This document shows, piece by piece, positions 48,334 through 58,740 of a stretch of DNA of 64,000 bases. A program made the translations under genes and the position numbers. The notes beneath the pieces are model-generated. The model made no database searches. It was given only the letters and a program-made list of their open reading frames with translations, and had not been told where the DNA came from. The stretch's first letter is position 1, and every line of letters begins with the position of its first letter. The stretch is from Venturia oleaginea (Eukaryota; Ascomycota; Dothideomycetes; Venturiales; Venturiaceae): contig JABMLP010000015.1 in assembly GCA_013176395.1 (NCBI GenBank), forward strand, positions 1,054,001 to 1,118,000. Direction: 5' to 3'.

Positions 48334-49433
48334 TTTTCCGACTCTGATGAGGCTTCCTGTAGGGAGTCATCGGTATGCTGTGTGATTACCGCAGTGACAT
48401 GAGTCTTTGGACGTGTTGCTGGTCGGAATTCGCATATGTTCGGATGGTGCTTGGGCTTCTTACAGCGCCCGCATTTGCCCGCTTGTATAAGTGCCAAGAA
48501 CTCTGTTTGGGATCGCCATTTCGCTCTAGGTCGTCGGTCCTTCTTCGCATCCTTTCCGAGTGTATCGACCCGAGCTATCAGTGCTGCGATCTGCGCTGAA
48601 AGGGCGTTGATGCCAGTCATTTCGACATCGCCTTCTGCGTCACGACTGACTGTTTGGGGTGATTGTGGCCTCCCTCGAGTCGTTGGCGTCTCCTTATCCG
48701 TACTTGGATAGCGGCGTTGGTGGGATAGAGCCTCTGTCTTCGTCGCGAAGTACTGTACATCTTTTACGTAAGTGTCGTAGTCGTCCCTGGACAATCGCAC
48801 TGATTTCAAGGTCTGTTGGAGGGAGTAGTTGAGCGCGTTGTTCATGATAGTGATCTTTGAGGCTCTTTGCGGCGCTAGGGATCCAGCTTGCGATGTCAGT
48901 TGTTCGAACTGCTGGCGGAAGTCTTCGAACGGTTGTCTGCTGCCTTGGCTAATCTTGTTCAGCTCGTCGAGAGCTTTAGCTTCCGCTTCATGATCTAAGA
49001 ACTTGTCGTCCATATGCTTGATAAAGGACTCGGGTTCGTAGTTGTCATGTTGCTCTCCATTGCTTAGCCATTGGATGACGCGTTGTTGTTTCTCTGTCGG
49101 AAGCCCGTTGAAGATGTTCGCGCATATTCCTTGATTGCTTCCAAGCTTCCCATTTTCAACAGTGATTTTTGTCTTGATCTGCCATCTGAACAGCGTGTAG
49201 TTGTCTCTTTTCCCGTCCCATTTAGGCCATGCAATAGCTTTTGCACCGGTGTTCCCATCAACACTGACTGCGGTCAGAGCTGCCACCAATTGTTGTACGG
49301 TGTCAGGCGAATTTGCTCGAGCCATTGAGAGTTTGTCGATTCCTTGCGTAATGCTCGCGATTGGGTCGTCGTCGGTAGTAGGGGTGTAGGTTGTAGGAGT
49401 CGATAGGGTACTGTTGCTACGCATCAAGTACAT
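48330..49433 (-). CDS. family A gag
   Basis: 367-aa intact frame starting MYLMRSNSTLSTPTT. Capsid-like helical region (about 70-215) including FRWQIKTKITVENGKLG, YEPESFIKHMDDKFLD and the retrotransposon-gag-like FRQQFEQLTSQAG. Near the C-terminus the nucleocapsid knuckle CGRCKKPKHHPNIC fits CX2CX4HX4C exactly. Its start lies just after the primer-binding site, and its stop (48332-48330) overlaps pol. Confidence 0.92.
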   Translation of the reverse strand: MYLMRSNSTLSTPTTYTPTTDDDPIASITQGIDKLSMARANSPDTVQQLVAALTAVSVDGNTGAKAIAWPKWDGKRDNYTLFRWQIKTKITVENGKLGSNQGICANIFNGLPTEKQQRVIQWLSNGEQHDNYEPESFIKHMDDKFLDHEAEAKALDELNKISQGSRQPFEDFRQQFEQLTSQAGSLAPQRASKITIMNNALNYSLQQTLKSVRLSRDDYDTYVKDVQYFATKTEALSHQRRYPSTDKETPTTRGRPQSPQTVSRDAEGDVEMTGINALSAQIAALIARVDTLGKDAKKDRRPRAKWRSQTEFLALIQAGKCGRCKKPKHHPNICEFRPATRPKTHVTAVITQHTDDSLQEASSESEN

Positions 49434-49447
49434 CTAGGTTTGTAAAG

Positions 49448-49458
49448 AACTGAATCTA
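49448..49458 (-). other. primer-binding site complementary to the element's own LTR
   Basis: The 11 nt directly after the 5' LTR on the minus strand (TAGATTCAGTT) are the exact complement of AACTGAATCTA inside the LTR (minus strand, 49522-49512). This is the arrangement of Tf1-type self-primed retrotransposons, where the RNA 5' end folds back as primer instead of a tRNA. Confidence 0.8.
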
Positions 49459-49634
49459 TATTACGGGACGGTAGCTGGAAAGACGCAGCATACTCGTAGC
49501 CAAAGATTGTTTAGATTCAGTTAAAGAGTGAAGGTATCTACAAACAGAGAACCTCAATGAGGTTCTTTCTCTATACTAGGCTCAATCAGGCTTAGGCTCT
49601 TAGCCTATACCAACCATGGGCCATGCCCATAACA
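49459..49634 (-). repeat. 5' LTR of family A
   Basis: 176 bp, same sequence as the 3' LTR at 44057-44232. If self-priming is right, transcription starts near the AACTGAATCTA motif, leaving about 64 nt of R-U5. Confidence 0.93.
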
Positions 49635-49638
49635 GTTT

Positions 49639-51510
49639 ATGGTAAAAAGGGAACTAAATGAAAGGCAAATGAGATGGGCGCAGATACTAGCTAAGTTTAA
49701 CTTCAAACTAGGCTATCGCCCAGGCTCTGAATCTGTAGTTCCAGACGCCTTAACTCGAAGGGATCAAGATCTCCCAAAGGATATTCAAGACCCAAGAATC
49801 GTTGAAAGAACTAGAACGTTATTACCTCCAAAGCTTTGGATTAACGTTCTAGAGGATAAGACTCCTGCAAGAGAAGAAGCTGCCCAAGAAAATGCTCAAG
49901 AAGTAGACAAAGAACCTATCCCCTTTATACAAAATCCCTTTCTCTCAGGTGATCTAAGGGATAGATGGGAAGCTGCACTCGAAGGAGATCTAGACTACAG
50001 ACGTATTTTCCAAAGCGTTCTAAAGCAAGATAGGCAGTTCCCATCTAAGCTAAAGGTTCCTACTTCTATAGGAGATTGTAAAGTCGAAAATAACCAGCTC
50101 TACTATAGAGACCGAATCTGGTTGCCCTCCTACGAGCCTCTCTTAACAGGAGTAATTCAAGAAATACACGATTCAGTCCTATCAGGGCATCCTGGACGAG
50201 AAGCTACTATTGCTATTCTCTCCAGACAGTTCTACTGGCCGGGATTTGCTCAAGATATACGTCAGTTTATACGCAATTGTGACGTCTGCGGAAGAACTTC
50301 AGTCTGGCGAGACAAAAAGAAAGGTTTACTTAAACCTCTTCCTGTCCCTAGCCGTATCTGGCAAGATATTTCAGTAGACTTCATAGTCGAATTACCAGAG
50401 AGCCAAAGATGCACAAGACTCTGCGTTATTACTGACCGCTTGGGTAAAGGAACTATCCTGTTCCCAGTGCCTAAAGAACAGTTTGGAGCTGAAGGATTTG
50501 CAAAACTATTTATGCAGAACTACGTAAGATTACACTGGCTTCCTAGATCTCTAGTCTCAGATAGGGACACGCAATTTGTTAATGCTTTCTGGAAAGAAGT
50601 TTGTCACCTTCTTAAGATATAGAGAAGACTCTCTACAGCGTATCACCCTGAGACTGATGGATCTACGGAAAGAAGAAATCAAGAAGTTGAAGCCTATCTA
50701 CGTAAGTTCTGTACATTTAGTCAGAACGACTGGGTCGAGCTCCTGCCTATTGCTCAAATATGCCTCGATAATAGACCAAACCAAGCTACGGGCCTATCGC
50801 CTTTCTTCTTAACCCACGGTTATAACATTGAGCATATAGGAACTGTTGAAGCTCCCCAGGAAACCCCTAAGAATCCAAAAGAAAAAGCACAAGATCTTGT
50901 AGCAAAATTGAAGGACGCACAAGAATGGGCAGAAACGTCAATGGTATCAGCTCAGCAACAGCAAGAATACTACTCTAATAGAGATCGTGCTCCGGCTGAC
51001 TCTTTTAAAGTGGGAGACAAAGTCTGGCTCAACCTAAAGAACGTAAAAACCCTACGTCCTTGTAAGAAACTAGACTGGATTCATGGGAAGTATACAGTTA
51101 CACGAGTTATCAACTCAATGTCTTACGAGCTTGATACACCCAGAGGAATCCACAACCGATTTCATACGTCTTTACTTAGGAGAGCTGGCACAGATCCCCT
51201 ACCTTCTCAAATACAAGATAATACACAGCCGCCTCCTATAGTAACTGAACAAGGAGACGAGGAATACGGTATCGAGGCTATTCTAGCCGCAAGATGGCGC
51301 CGGCGAGGTCGACAACAAACGCGAGAAGTCTTAGTTAAGTGGGTAGGCTACGTTGATCCTACGTGGGAACCCCTTAGCGAACTCCAACAAACTACAGCTC
51401 TGGACGCTTTTGAAAGTGCCTACGGCAACGTTCTTGAAAACGACGGACCTATACTACGCCCTCAGAGACTACGCTCACATCGATCTACAAGAGAGGGGGG
51501 GAGGGGATAA
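49639..51510 (+). pseudogene. family B pol remnant (RNase H end, integrase, chromodomain)
   Basis: One reading frame over 1.87 kb with a single internal stop, TAG at 50620-50622 (CHLLKI*RRLSTAYHPETDG), where relatives have a sense codon. Visible parts: zinc finger HDSVLSGHPG ... CDVCG, catalytic Asp in ISVDFIVELP and VSDRDTQF, Glu in STERRNQEV, and a chromodomain (YGIEAILAARWRR ... VLVKWVGYVDPTWEP). Without its N-terminal half and with the nonsense codon it cannot be functional. Confidence 0.9.
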
Positions 51511-51843
51511 TGTTAAGGGATGGAATCCTTCTCTCTAGCTTATCCATGACTGGATTTCCAATTGTTCTCTTGTTATTCTGCAAGCTGTCATGTTCTATTT
51601 TGCAAGCTGTCATGTTCTATTTTGCAAGCTGTCATGTTCTATTTCGCAAGCTGCCATGTTCTATTTTGCAAGCTGTCACGTTTCCATTTAAAGATACTTT
51701 CTAGAAGGATCTATTGTAAGAGGAGGATTATATATACGAGCTATCCTTCCTGTACTTACACTTTCTTCTCTGTACTTAGATACTTCGAAATACAAGCAGT
51801 CTCCTCTCACTTGCGAAACACCTTTGAGGGTTGAACTCTTACA
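51511..51843 (+). repeat. 3' LTR of family B with internal 22-bp repeats
   Basis: 333 bp from TGTTAAGG to CTTACA following a polypurine tract. The U3 part contains five head-to-tail copies of a 22-bp unit (TATTTTGCAAGCTGTCATGT..; 51574-51683), the last two slightly diverged. A TATATATA run follows at about 51728. Confidence 0.9.
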
Positions 51844-51984
51844 CTAAGCCTGATTGAGCCTAGTATAGAGAGAGAAAGAACCTCATTGAGGTTCTCTGTT
51901 TGTAGATACCTTCACTCCTTAACTGAATCTAAACAATCTTTGGCTACGAGTATGCTGCGTCTTTCCAGCTACCGTCCCGTAATA
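51844..51984 (+). repeat. 3' part of an older family-A LTR
   Basis: Matches LTR positions 40-176 with a 4-bp GAGA expansion, ending CCCGTAATA, then CTACG. It shares the CACTCCTTAAC variant with the solo LTR at 16352 rather than CACTCTTTAAC of the nested complete element, supporting an independent, earlier insertion. Confidence 0.88.
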
Positions 51985-52180
51985 CTACGGAGAGCTCAAG
52001 ATCAGACTAAGTCAAAGATCACGTGACACTAGGTCACGTGATCTCAGGTTAAAGAAGAAAGAAAGTCCGGATCTGTGACATTGAGGCATCAATAAAAGCG
52101 GGGTCTTAGCCGCCGTGTATCATTCTGAGGTGATTCAGTTGCAATACTAAAGACGGGGTCAGGACAGAGTTGACCAATTA

Positions 52181-52350
52181 TGTGACGGCCAGCACGTGAC
52201 CATTAAATCACGTGCCGTAGCTCGTGCACTTTCTACTTTGTCGGAGTTTTCTTACGAAACTCTTACCTCTCTACCTTAGATCCTAAGTGTAATTCGGTGA
52301 CATGTTCTGAAGTGCCTTGTGCCTTCGTATGGATATGCCGTGCCGTCACA
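52181..52350. mobile_element. TGTGACGG-family MITE, copy 2
   Basis: 170 bp, reverse-complement copy of the element at 13551-13723 with TIRs TGTGACGG / TGCCGTGCCGTCACA and its own 5-bp duplication AATTA (52176-52180 and 52351-52355). The left TIR has diverged (TGTGACGGCCAGCACG). Confidence 0.9.
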
Positions 52351-52355
52351 AATTA

Positions 52356-53232
52356 GATAGTAGGCATCAGGGCAAATGTCGTGGGAGCGTGTGTCTACAG
52401 GCCGTCAAAGGCGTATTGCCAATTATTGCGCCACTAGATACCTGAATTTAATGAAAGAGCGGGGCAGTTATGCAATATTACGGCTATTTTATTTCGAGTG
52501 AATCGCCCTCTAATCTGCAGGTGGCTTACTACTACAGAAACCACTAATGTACATTTATAAGGATCGAACGGGACGGCCCACAGCAATTCGAGATGGAAGC
52601 CAACAATTACCCCCATTTGTCACACTTGAGCTGCATTAGTGGTTTGCGTAGCAAGCGGTATGCGAATCACAAATGTAAATATCCAATAGCTGTTGCGGTT
52701 GCTATCTCACAGTAGAGTCATTCTGCTTGGCAGTAAGCCCTATTTTCAGAAACTCTATCATCTGAGAGCTTTTTGATCGAGGAGTGGTAGTCGCCAATAT
52801 GTTAGTCATTATCGATACCAAAAGTCGCCGTATCCATTGACCTAGATAGTGTAACCTGCACTTTCTGTGAACGGTTGTCAAGTTTTCGGTGTTCTACTGA
52901 CCTCTGGAGGCCGGCGACTGATGTATTCTAATAAACGTATACCTGGCCGGAGAAAAGGCCAGCGATTGATTAGAACCCAATTCTATCGCTTCTTGATAAG
53001 CGAGGGAGGTCACCGGTGGCCATCGTACGACGAGGTACTTGCTCACAACTGAATATGATTTTATTTTGTTTTTAGCGCAGATTATGTAATGAAGCCACTC
53101 CGTGCCCACGAATCTCACGAATCTCCGAAAATAGTTGCCTAACTGACAACGAACATCTTCCAAACCATACTGCGAAAATCTTTCCAGCACACGGATTTCC
53201 GGAGTCGAGGCCCCCAAATAACCACAAAAAAC
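52356..53232. other. intergenic, no gene recognised
   Basis: AT-rich, short frames only, between the MITE and the broken phosphotransferase gene. Confidence 0.35.
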
Positions 53233-54121
53233 ATGCCCTTAGTCACTCTACCTTATTACCGAGAGCGCCAATCACTCCCAGCCGACTTGCCAAACAAACA
53301 AGAGATTGAAGAGGCGTCAGAAGATTTACCATGCATTCGAGATTCTAGATTCGGCCGAGTCGTGGTCGTCAAGCAACTGTTCGTAGTCAAATATGGCATC
53401 CACATATCCGAGAACGAAGGATATGCTCTCCTCTTTGTCGAAGAACACCTTCGTATTCCAGCACCCCATCTTTACGCCATGTATCGCGAAGGCCGCACCC
53501 TGTACCTAGTGATGGTGTTTCTACCTGGAATAATGCTCCGAGGTGTCTGGCCCGAGCTTGAGGAAAAACAAGCTTTCTATAGCTAATGAACTCCACGCAA
53601 TCTGCAATCAGATGCGGGTGCTACCCACCCCAGGATATTTTGGCAACATTTCAAAAGGACCATATCTTCATCATTTTTTTATGACTGTACCTCCCGATCC
53701 TCTCATCAATGGTCGTTTTGAATCTTCAGCTGAAGTCGGTTCAGCACTAGCAAGACGCTTGCAGCAGAATTGGGATACCAACAACATTCGAGGGTTCACC
53801 TCAGAATGGGTTGCTAGACATCTACCAACAGAACTTGGTAACCATAAGAGCGTTTTCACGCATGCAGATCTTCACCCACAGAACATTCTTGTGCGTGAGA
53901 AAGCTAGTGGATCAAGCGAAGAGCAGCGGCGGTGTTACATTGTCTCGGCAGTGGTTGATTGGGAGTCGGCGGGCTGGTATCCAGACTACTGGGAATATGC
54001 AGGATCCTTTGTTGACTTGGGCTGAATGGATGACTGGCCTGAAAATTATGAGCTGGTCGTACAAGCACAGCCGTTGGAGGCTGCACTTTTTAAGTTCGTT
54101 CGACAAGACTTAGATTATTAG
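53233..54121 (+). pseudogene. APH-type phosphotransferase, frameshifted, with in-frame stop
   Basis: Starts MPLVTLPYYRERQSLPADLP. The kinase-like fold is visible: FVVKYGIHISENEGYALLFV (ATP Lys and alphaC Glu), then IPAPHLYAMYREG and the hinge YLVMVFLPG. Near 53565-53570 the reading jumps by one base from WPELEEK into KLSIANELHAICNQMR, with no intron signals. The catalytic Brenner motif HADLHPQNILV and the metal-binding DWESAGWYPDYWEY are intact, but TGA at 54023-54025 interrupts SFVDLG before MDDWPENYELVV...FVRQDLDY. Known fungal members of this family are mostly uncharacterised. Two independent lesions make a pseudogene more likely than a sequencing error. Confidence 0.85.
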
Positions 54122-54934
54122 ATTAAGTTACGGCGACAGAACATGATGATGCTATTAATGCACGTGAGTGGAACGAATTTCATAGACTGAGAAACTTGCT
54201 GATAGCCAGCAGCGGAAGCATCCTGGAGCCCACCATCGACTAGGAAGGTTGATTGAAGACTACGACCTCAAAATGTGGCCTGGTTCGGGTAATATAACAA
54301 CATCAGGTGGCAGACACAAAAGTGGTCTAGTTACAGAAGAGACATGCAGAGCTGATTCAGGGCTTGCCCCTCCTTCCCTCGATTATGCTGTTTATGGACA
54401 TAAGCATCCTGCATTGCCAGCCATTGTGCTGCTGGTGAACGTACGAATCAGAACTTCACGGAGATTCGAAAGATAGCCGTTTCACCACAAATAGTTCTGG
54501 ATTATTGCTACTGTAGTAGAGAGACCAGTTTTGCCGAATATATTCACTATACCGCCCGTTCCCCTCTCGGACGTATAATTACTCTCACCGTCAATCAAAA
54601 ACCCCTGATTGTCATAAGCCACTTTCACATGCCAACCTTGTAGACGAGCCTGTACTATGTATGTCTTTATGCAGTCTCCACACCACGCTACTCAACGTTG
54701 AGCATGAACCATGATGACCTCCGCACTCACCTCTTTTCCTACCCGGGCCTACATAAGTAACAGACAGCCCGACTGACCTCCGTTCAATTTACAAAGGGTC
54801 ACGCGTCCCTTTGAAACTGCATACCCTACGCCCAAGCTTCCTGAATCATTCGTACCATTCCGGAAAATCACAAGAAGACTCTATGTGCTATTGTGCCATT
54901 ATTGTTATTATTCTTTTCGTGTATTCAGATCGCC
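54122..54934. other. intergenic; INSIG promoter side
   Basis: No coding region recognised. The last ~150 bp before 54935 are pyrimidine-rich with several upstream ATGs in other frames, for example 54811. Confidence 0.4.
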
Positions 54935-56134
54935 ATGGACGGTACTACCGAACATTCGAGTACACCCCTCTTACGACCCCAACCGAGACGACCATTCACC
55001 CTGCCGCGATCTTCTTCCTCAAACATAACCAGTACAGATACACCTTCTCAGCCTTCTACGCCCCAACCGGAAGGAGAACTCGAGGATGCAAACGACCCCC
55101 AGGGCGATTTTTCAAGGACACGCTCCATAATCAATCTCACGAGCTCAACGCTTTTCGGTATCTACGCGCCTTCGTCTTTCACCGATTCCTCCGTCCCACC
55201 CACCCCATGGGGCACAGGAGCAGAGACTCCAATGCGGAATGAGAGTATAGACGGACTGTCAAGATACAATGGAGGCCCTCCGGGCTCAGAAATAGAAGCA
55301 AGGTTGCTCGAGAGTTCTAATGGACGAACAAACTCGCAGGCGCATCACGCGCCACAATCGCCAGTCGCTTTACTCCTACGCACGACTCTCCGGGTCGTCG
55401 TTTTGTTCGGATTCGGATTGGCATACGGTGGTCTGATTGCACATTTGCACGACAACAGAAATGTGGCTCCTGTTCGCGTGGAAGGTCTCAACAGAGCTAG
55501 TTGGCGTTACTTCTTCTTCTGGGGAGTGTCTGGTGTTGGCATAGGCAGTTTACTACCGTGGATTGACGGTGAAAAGCAAAAGTCTGTCACTGGAATGAAC
55601 AGCGGACAGTGGAACGAGGTTGTACGGAGCGTGGGAGCTTTCGCTGGAGTCGCATTCGCAATTGTAAGCTCTTTGGTCTCTTTCCTTAAGATCTCAATTG
55701 ATTGCTAATACCTGCATCAGAGAAAGCTACCTTGGTCCTCGCCCCTACAATTGACGCTTACTCTTGCACTCGTCAACCCTTTCCTCTGGTATCTCATCGA
55801 TCGCACATCCGCAGGCTTCACCTTGTCAAGCTTGTTCGGCATCCTTGGGACGGCTACTATACTCGCGGTCAATCCAGCATTATTCCCTCCAGCTTCCGGC
55901 CGTATTCCAACGAATGCTTCAGCAACGACGAATCACACGAGTGCAGGCCAAACATCAACTAGCAAGACATTAGTGGGAGAATTGTTTAGGTACGAGGTAG
56001 TGGGCGTAGCCACTTGGATCGCGAGCGTGATGTTCTGCTCCTGTGTGTGCTTTGGCAGTATAGGTCGACTGCTTGTACCTTCTGGCCCTGTGCCCTTGTC
56101 GAGCTCGATTGGAAAAAGACGCGCGGAAAAATGA
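54935..56134 (+). CDS. INS1: INSIG-domain protein (sterol sensing, ER)
   Basis: Two exons, 54935-55663 and 55721-56134; 380 aa. INSIG proteins bind sterol-sensing domains in the ER membrane and control HMG-CoA reductase or SREBP processing. Residues 1-155 are a Ser/Thr/Pro-rich cytosolic extension, typical of fungal members. Membrane segments follow: LLLRTTLRVVVLFGFGLAYG (about 158-177), WRYFFFWGVSGVGIGSLLPW (about 195-214), VGAFAGVAFAI, LTLALVNPFLWYLID, and VVGVATWIASVMFCSCVCFG near the C-terminus. The intron (56 nt, acceptor CATCAG) joins GVAFAI to RKLPWSSPLQL. The family call rests on topology and the GLAYGGLIAHLHDNR and RKLPWSSP blocks. Confidence 0.85.
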
Positions 56135-56905
56135 GAAAGGTTGTGTATACGCTTACGCTACAGTATTGGTTTCATCGGAAAAGCTGGGAAAGCATCATCT
56201 CGAACTGGAAAAAGTATATCATTAATTACGATCCGGATACGGGCATCTTTGGCGAATACTGCCATGGCTTTTTGGATCATGGTAACACCCATTTCTTCGG
56301 ACAATGGAGGAGTGCTGCGTCACTATTCGGGAGTTTCAATAGTGTTGTTTCCTGGATCCATCAAATCTAATCTCCTTGTGACACTCTTGGAAATTTGGAA
56401 ATTGATCTCATTCGCCTGGGGTAGGCAGAAGGGTTTGGGCTATTTCTGAACGGCCAAAAGCCCATCACCAACAATGTCAAAGTATGTGTAACCGTTTCTG
56501 AAAAGATCGCTGCTCTTCCTTGATGATTAGGAGAAAGAGCTTCATTCCGCTACTTAACTTTCTATCGCTGTTTCAGGGAGTCTGGAAGGTATGAGATCGT
56601 GAAATCGTTTGCGCGTCTATTCGTACGTGGTAGATACATACGTCCAACAAATGTCTGTCTAGAGATATGAACAAGACTACTAATAACTACAGAGATATCT
56701 TCTCAAAGGTGTTGATTATACATAACCACGTCTCTCCTCTCGTTCCAATCCAACCAGGGCTAACCAAAGCCAACCATTTCAAACAACGCGTCCAAGGATA
56801 TATAGCTATAGAATTTCCATCATCATAACTCCAGACATTTCCTATTCCCATTCCGATCCAAAAACGCACAAACCTCGGGAGAGAGATAAAGAAAAAGAAA
56901 AGGTT
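56135..56905. other. 3' region between two convergent genes
   Basis: No coding region recognised; frames at 56014-56449 are off-frame continuations past the INSIG stop. Confidence 0.4.
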
Positions 56906-58740
56906 CTAGCAGAAATACTTGTAAAACCGTTTCCACGCCGGCCACGCCGCCGCCTCTGCCCTCTCCTCGGCGATCAGCTCTTGCAGATTGAGTTCGCGAA
57001 TCCCACTATGCAAATCCATGTTGAAACTCCTGACCACACTGGTTCGATAGTAAAGTTTATAAGGGAGATACATCATGATAACAATCGGCGCCGCAAGGTA
57101 CGCCTGGAACCAACTCACAGTCCTCTCCGCACCAGTCATATCTTGGTATCCTATTGGAGCGAGACCGGTCCAGAATTGCGCGACGAGGACGAGGACGTTG
57201 AGAATGAAACCGAGGTAGGAACCGTAGACGCCCGGGGCGGAGACGAATGCCAACTCGCTGAGGGAATGGCCTTGAACAGACCAACCTTTTCGGAACCGGA
57301 TGTGGGCGAGGCAGATGGAGGCCCAGGTGAAGACGGACGAAAGACCTGAAATCGCAATCATCCAGTTGAAAGCATCGGCTTGGACGTCAGAGCCGGCTAG
57401 AAATGCGAGAAATCCTAGAAGAGAGGCGACGGCGATACCGACCATGGGGCGACCTTTGCGGTCGATGTATCCCAGGATTCGGGGTGCTTGGCCTTGTTCT
57501 GCCAGTGCGGCGAGAGAGCGGCTGGAACCGTAGATGGAAGAGTTGCCGACGGAGAGGACTGCGATCATGATGACGACGTTCATTACTGAGGGGAGGCCGT
57601 CAATGCCTGCATTTTGGATTGCGATGACAAAGGGGGAGGCTGTTGCGTCTGCGGAGGATCTGCCGTTGAGAAGACGGGGTTCGTCAAATGGAACGAGGAG
57701 ACCGACGAGGGTGAGGGAGACAATGTAGAAGAGGGTTATACGCCAGAATACTTGTTTGATTGCTGTTGGTAGTGATTTCCGGGGGTTTGCAGTTTCTGCC
57801 GCTGCAAGACCGACTAATTCTGTCCCAGCGAAGGCGAAAGCTGCTGTCACGAAGACGGAGCAGAGACCTTTGAAACCGTTGTTGAAGGCGCCGGGTTTTT
57901 GCCAGAACTGGCCGCCTATGTATGAGCCGTTAGGTCCGCCGCCAATGTTTAGAATTATGCCTAGGATTATGAAGCCGATGACTGCGATGACCTTGACGAT
58001 GCTGAAGATGAATTCGGCTTCTCCGTATCCTTTGACCCCGAACATATTAATTGCGATTATGACTGCGAGGAAGATGGCTACGAAGCCATCGTTGTTGTAT
58101 TTCCCGTGATTCCAGAATTCGATTGTTAAGGTTGCGGCTACGATTTCGAGAGGGAGGACGACGAGCCATTGTAAGGCGTAATTCCAGCCCATGGCGAATC
58201 CCCAGGCCGGGTCGAGGAATCGCGTCGAGTATGCCGAGAAGGAACCTGCGACTGGAAAGAGGACGGCCATCTCGCCCAGCGCGTGTACAGTACAGTACAA
58301 CATGACGCCGATAAGGGTAAAAGCGATGAGTAGGGATGCGGGACCGCCGTGGGCGAGTGCGCTTCCTGAGCCAACAAAGAGACCAGTTCCTGAAGTCGTT
58401 GTTAGGATATATGACCATGAGGAAATGGCTATTCTGGGAAGTGGTTCGGGACGTTACCTATGGAACCACCAATTGCTATCATCTGCAGATGCCTTCCCTT
58501 GAGTTTCCTCGCCAACGGCGATTCGGCAGTGGCAGCGGCAGCCGTCTCGACATCGAAGACCTTTCCATCAGCGCCCACCACGCCCCTTGGAATCGCATGT
58601 TGGTGAGGATCCCTCTTGAAGCTGTCGACGACGCGAGCGAGGACGCCATTTGAATGCATGTCACTTTCGCCGCCATACGAGGGAGCGCCACCGTCCGAAC
58701 CCGACATGATCCCCTCCTTTTTATATTCGGTGTCTGACAT
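56906..58740 (-). CDS. amino acid permease (YAT/GAP-type APC transporter)
   Basis: Two exons in transcript order, 58740-58458 and 58389-56906; 588 aa with 12 predicted membrane helices. Proton-coupled amino acid uptake at the plasma membrane is inferred from the family. The cytosolic N-terminus (1-85) starts MSDTEYKKEG. TM1 carries GGSIGTGLFVGSGSALAHGG, split by the intron after the first GGSIG; then ALGEMAVLFPVAGSFSAYS, FAGTELVGLAAAETANPRKS (TM6 region) and MIAISGLSSVFTWASICLAH. The C-terminus ends KRFYKYFC, matching the conserved terminal Phe-Trp/Tyr-Cys of Gap1-type permeases, a likely palmitoylation site. Substrate range cannot be read from sequence. Confidence 0.94.

Larger units (their letters stand above)
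44057..49634 (-). mobile_element. complete Ty3-type chromovirus, family A
   Basis: 5578 bp bounded by two 176-bp LTRs (44057-44232 and 49459-49634) that I read as identical, so the insertion is recent. Order on the minus strand: LTR, 11-nt self-priming-type primer site (49458-49448), gag, pol with protease, RT, RNase H, integrase and chromodomain, polypurine tract AAGGAGGGGGG (near 44236), LTR. No 5-bp duplication flanks this copy (CATGG on the left, GTTTA on the right). Protein order RT-RNaseH-IN and a C-terminal chromodomain place it in the chromovirus branch of Metaviridae. Confidence 0.93.
49635..51843 (+). mobile_element. 5'-truncated Ty3 element, family B
   Basis: Begins abruptly inside RNase H (MVKRELNERQMRWAQI) and runs through integrase and chromodomain, polypurine tract GAGAGGGGGGGAGGGG (51491-51506) and a 333-bp 3' LTR (51511-51843, TGTTAAGGGA...TCTTACA). 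Its protein clearly differs from family A (ISVDFIVELPESQ versus LSIDFMTDLPAEE) and so does its LTR. The 5' LTR, gag, protease and RT are gone. The base after its LTR begins CTAAG, presumably one side of its original target duplication in the family-A LTR. Confidence 0.88.
44031..51989. mobile_element. composite retrotransposon block with one outer target duplication
   Basis: CTACG at 44031-44035 and again at 51985-51989 flanks a block that begins with the first 21 bp of the family-A LTR (44036-44056, plus strand) and ends with the last ~141 bp of the same LTR (51844-51984). Only 18 bp of that LTR are missing. Between the halves lie a complete family-A element on the minus strand (44057-49634) and the 3' part of an unrelated family-B element on the plus strand (49635-51843). 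The simplest reading is an older solo LTR that received B, then A with loss of the left part of B. Confidence 0.85.

Noticed and set aside
54935..58740. INSIG and amino acid permease as a sterol/nutrient sensing pair
   Set aside because: They are convergent with no shared promoter; nothing in the sequence links them.
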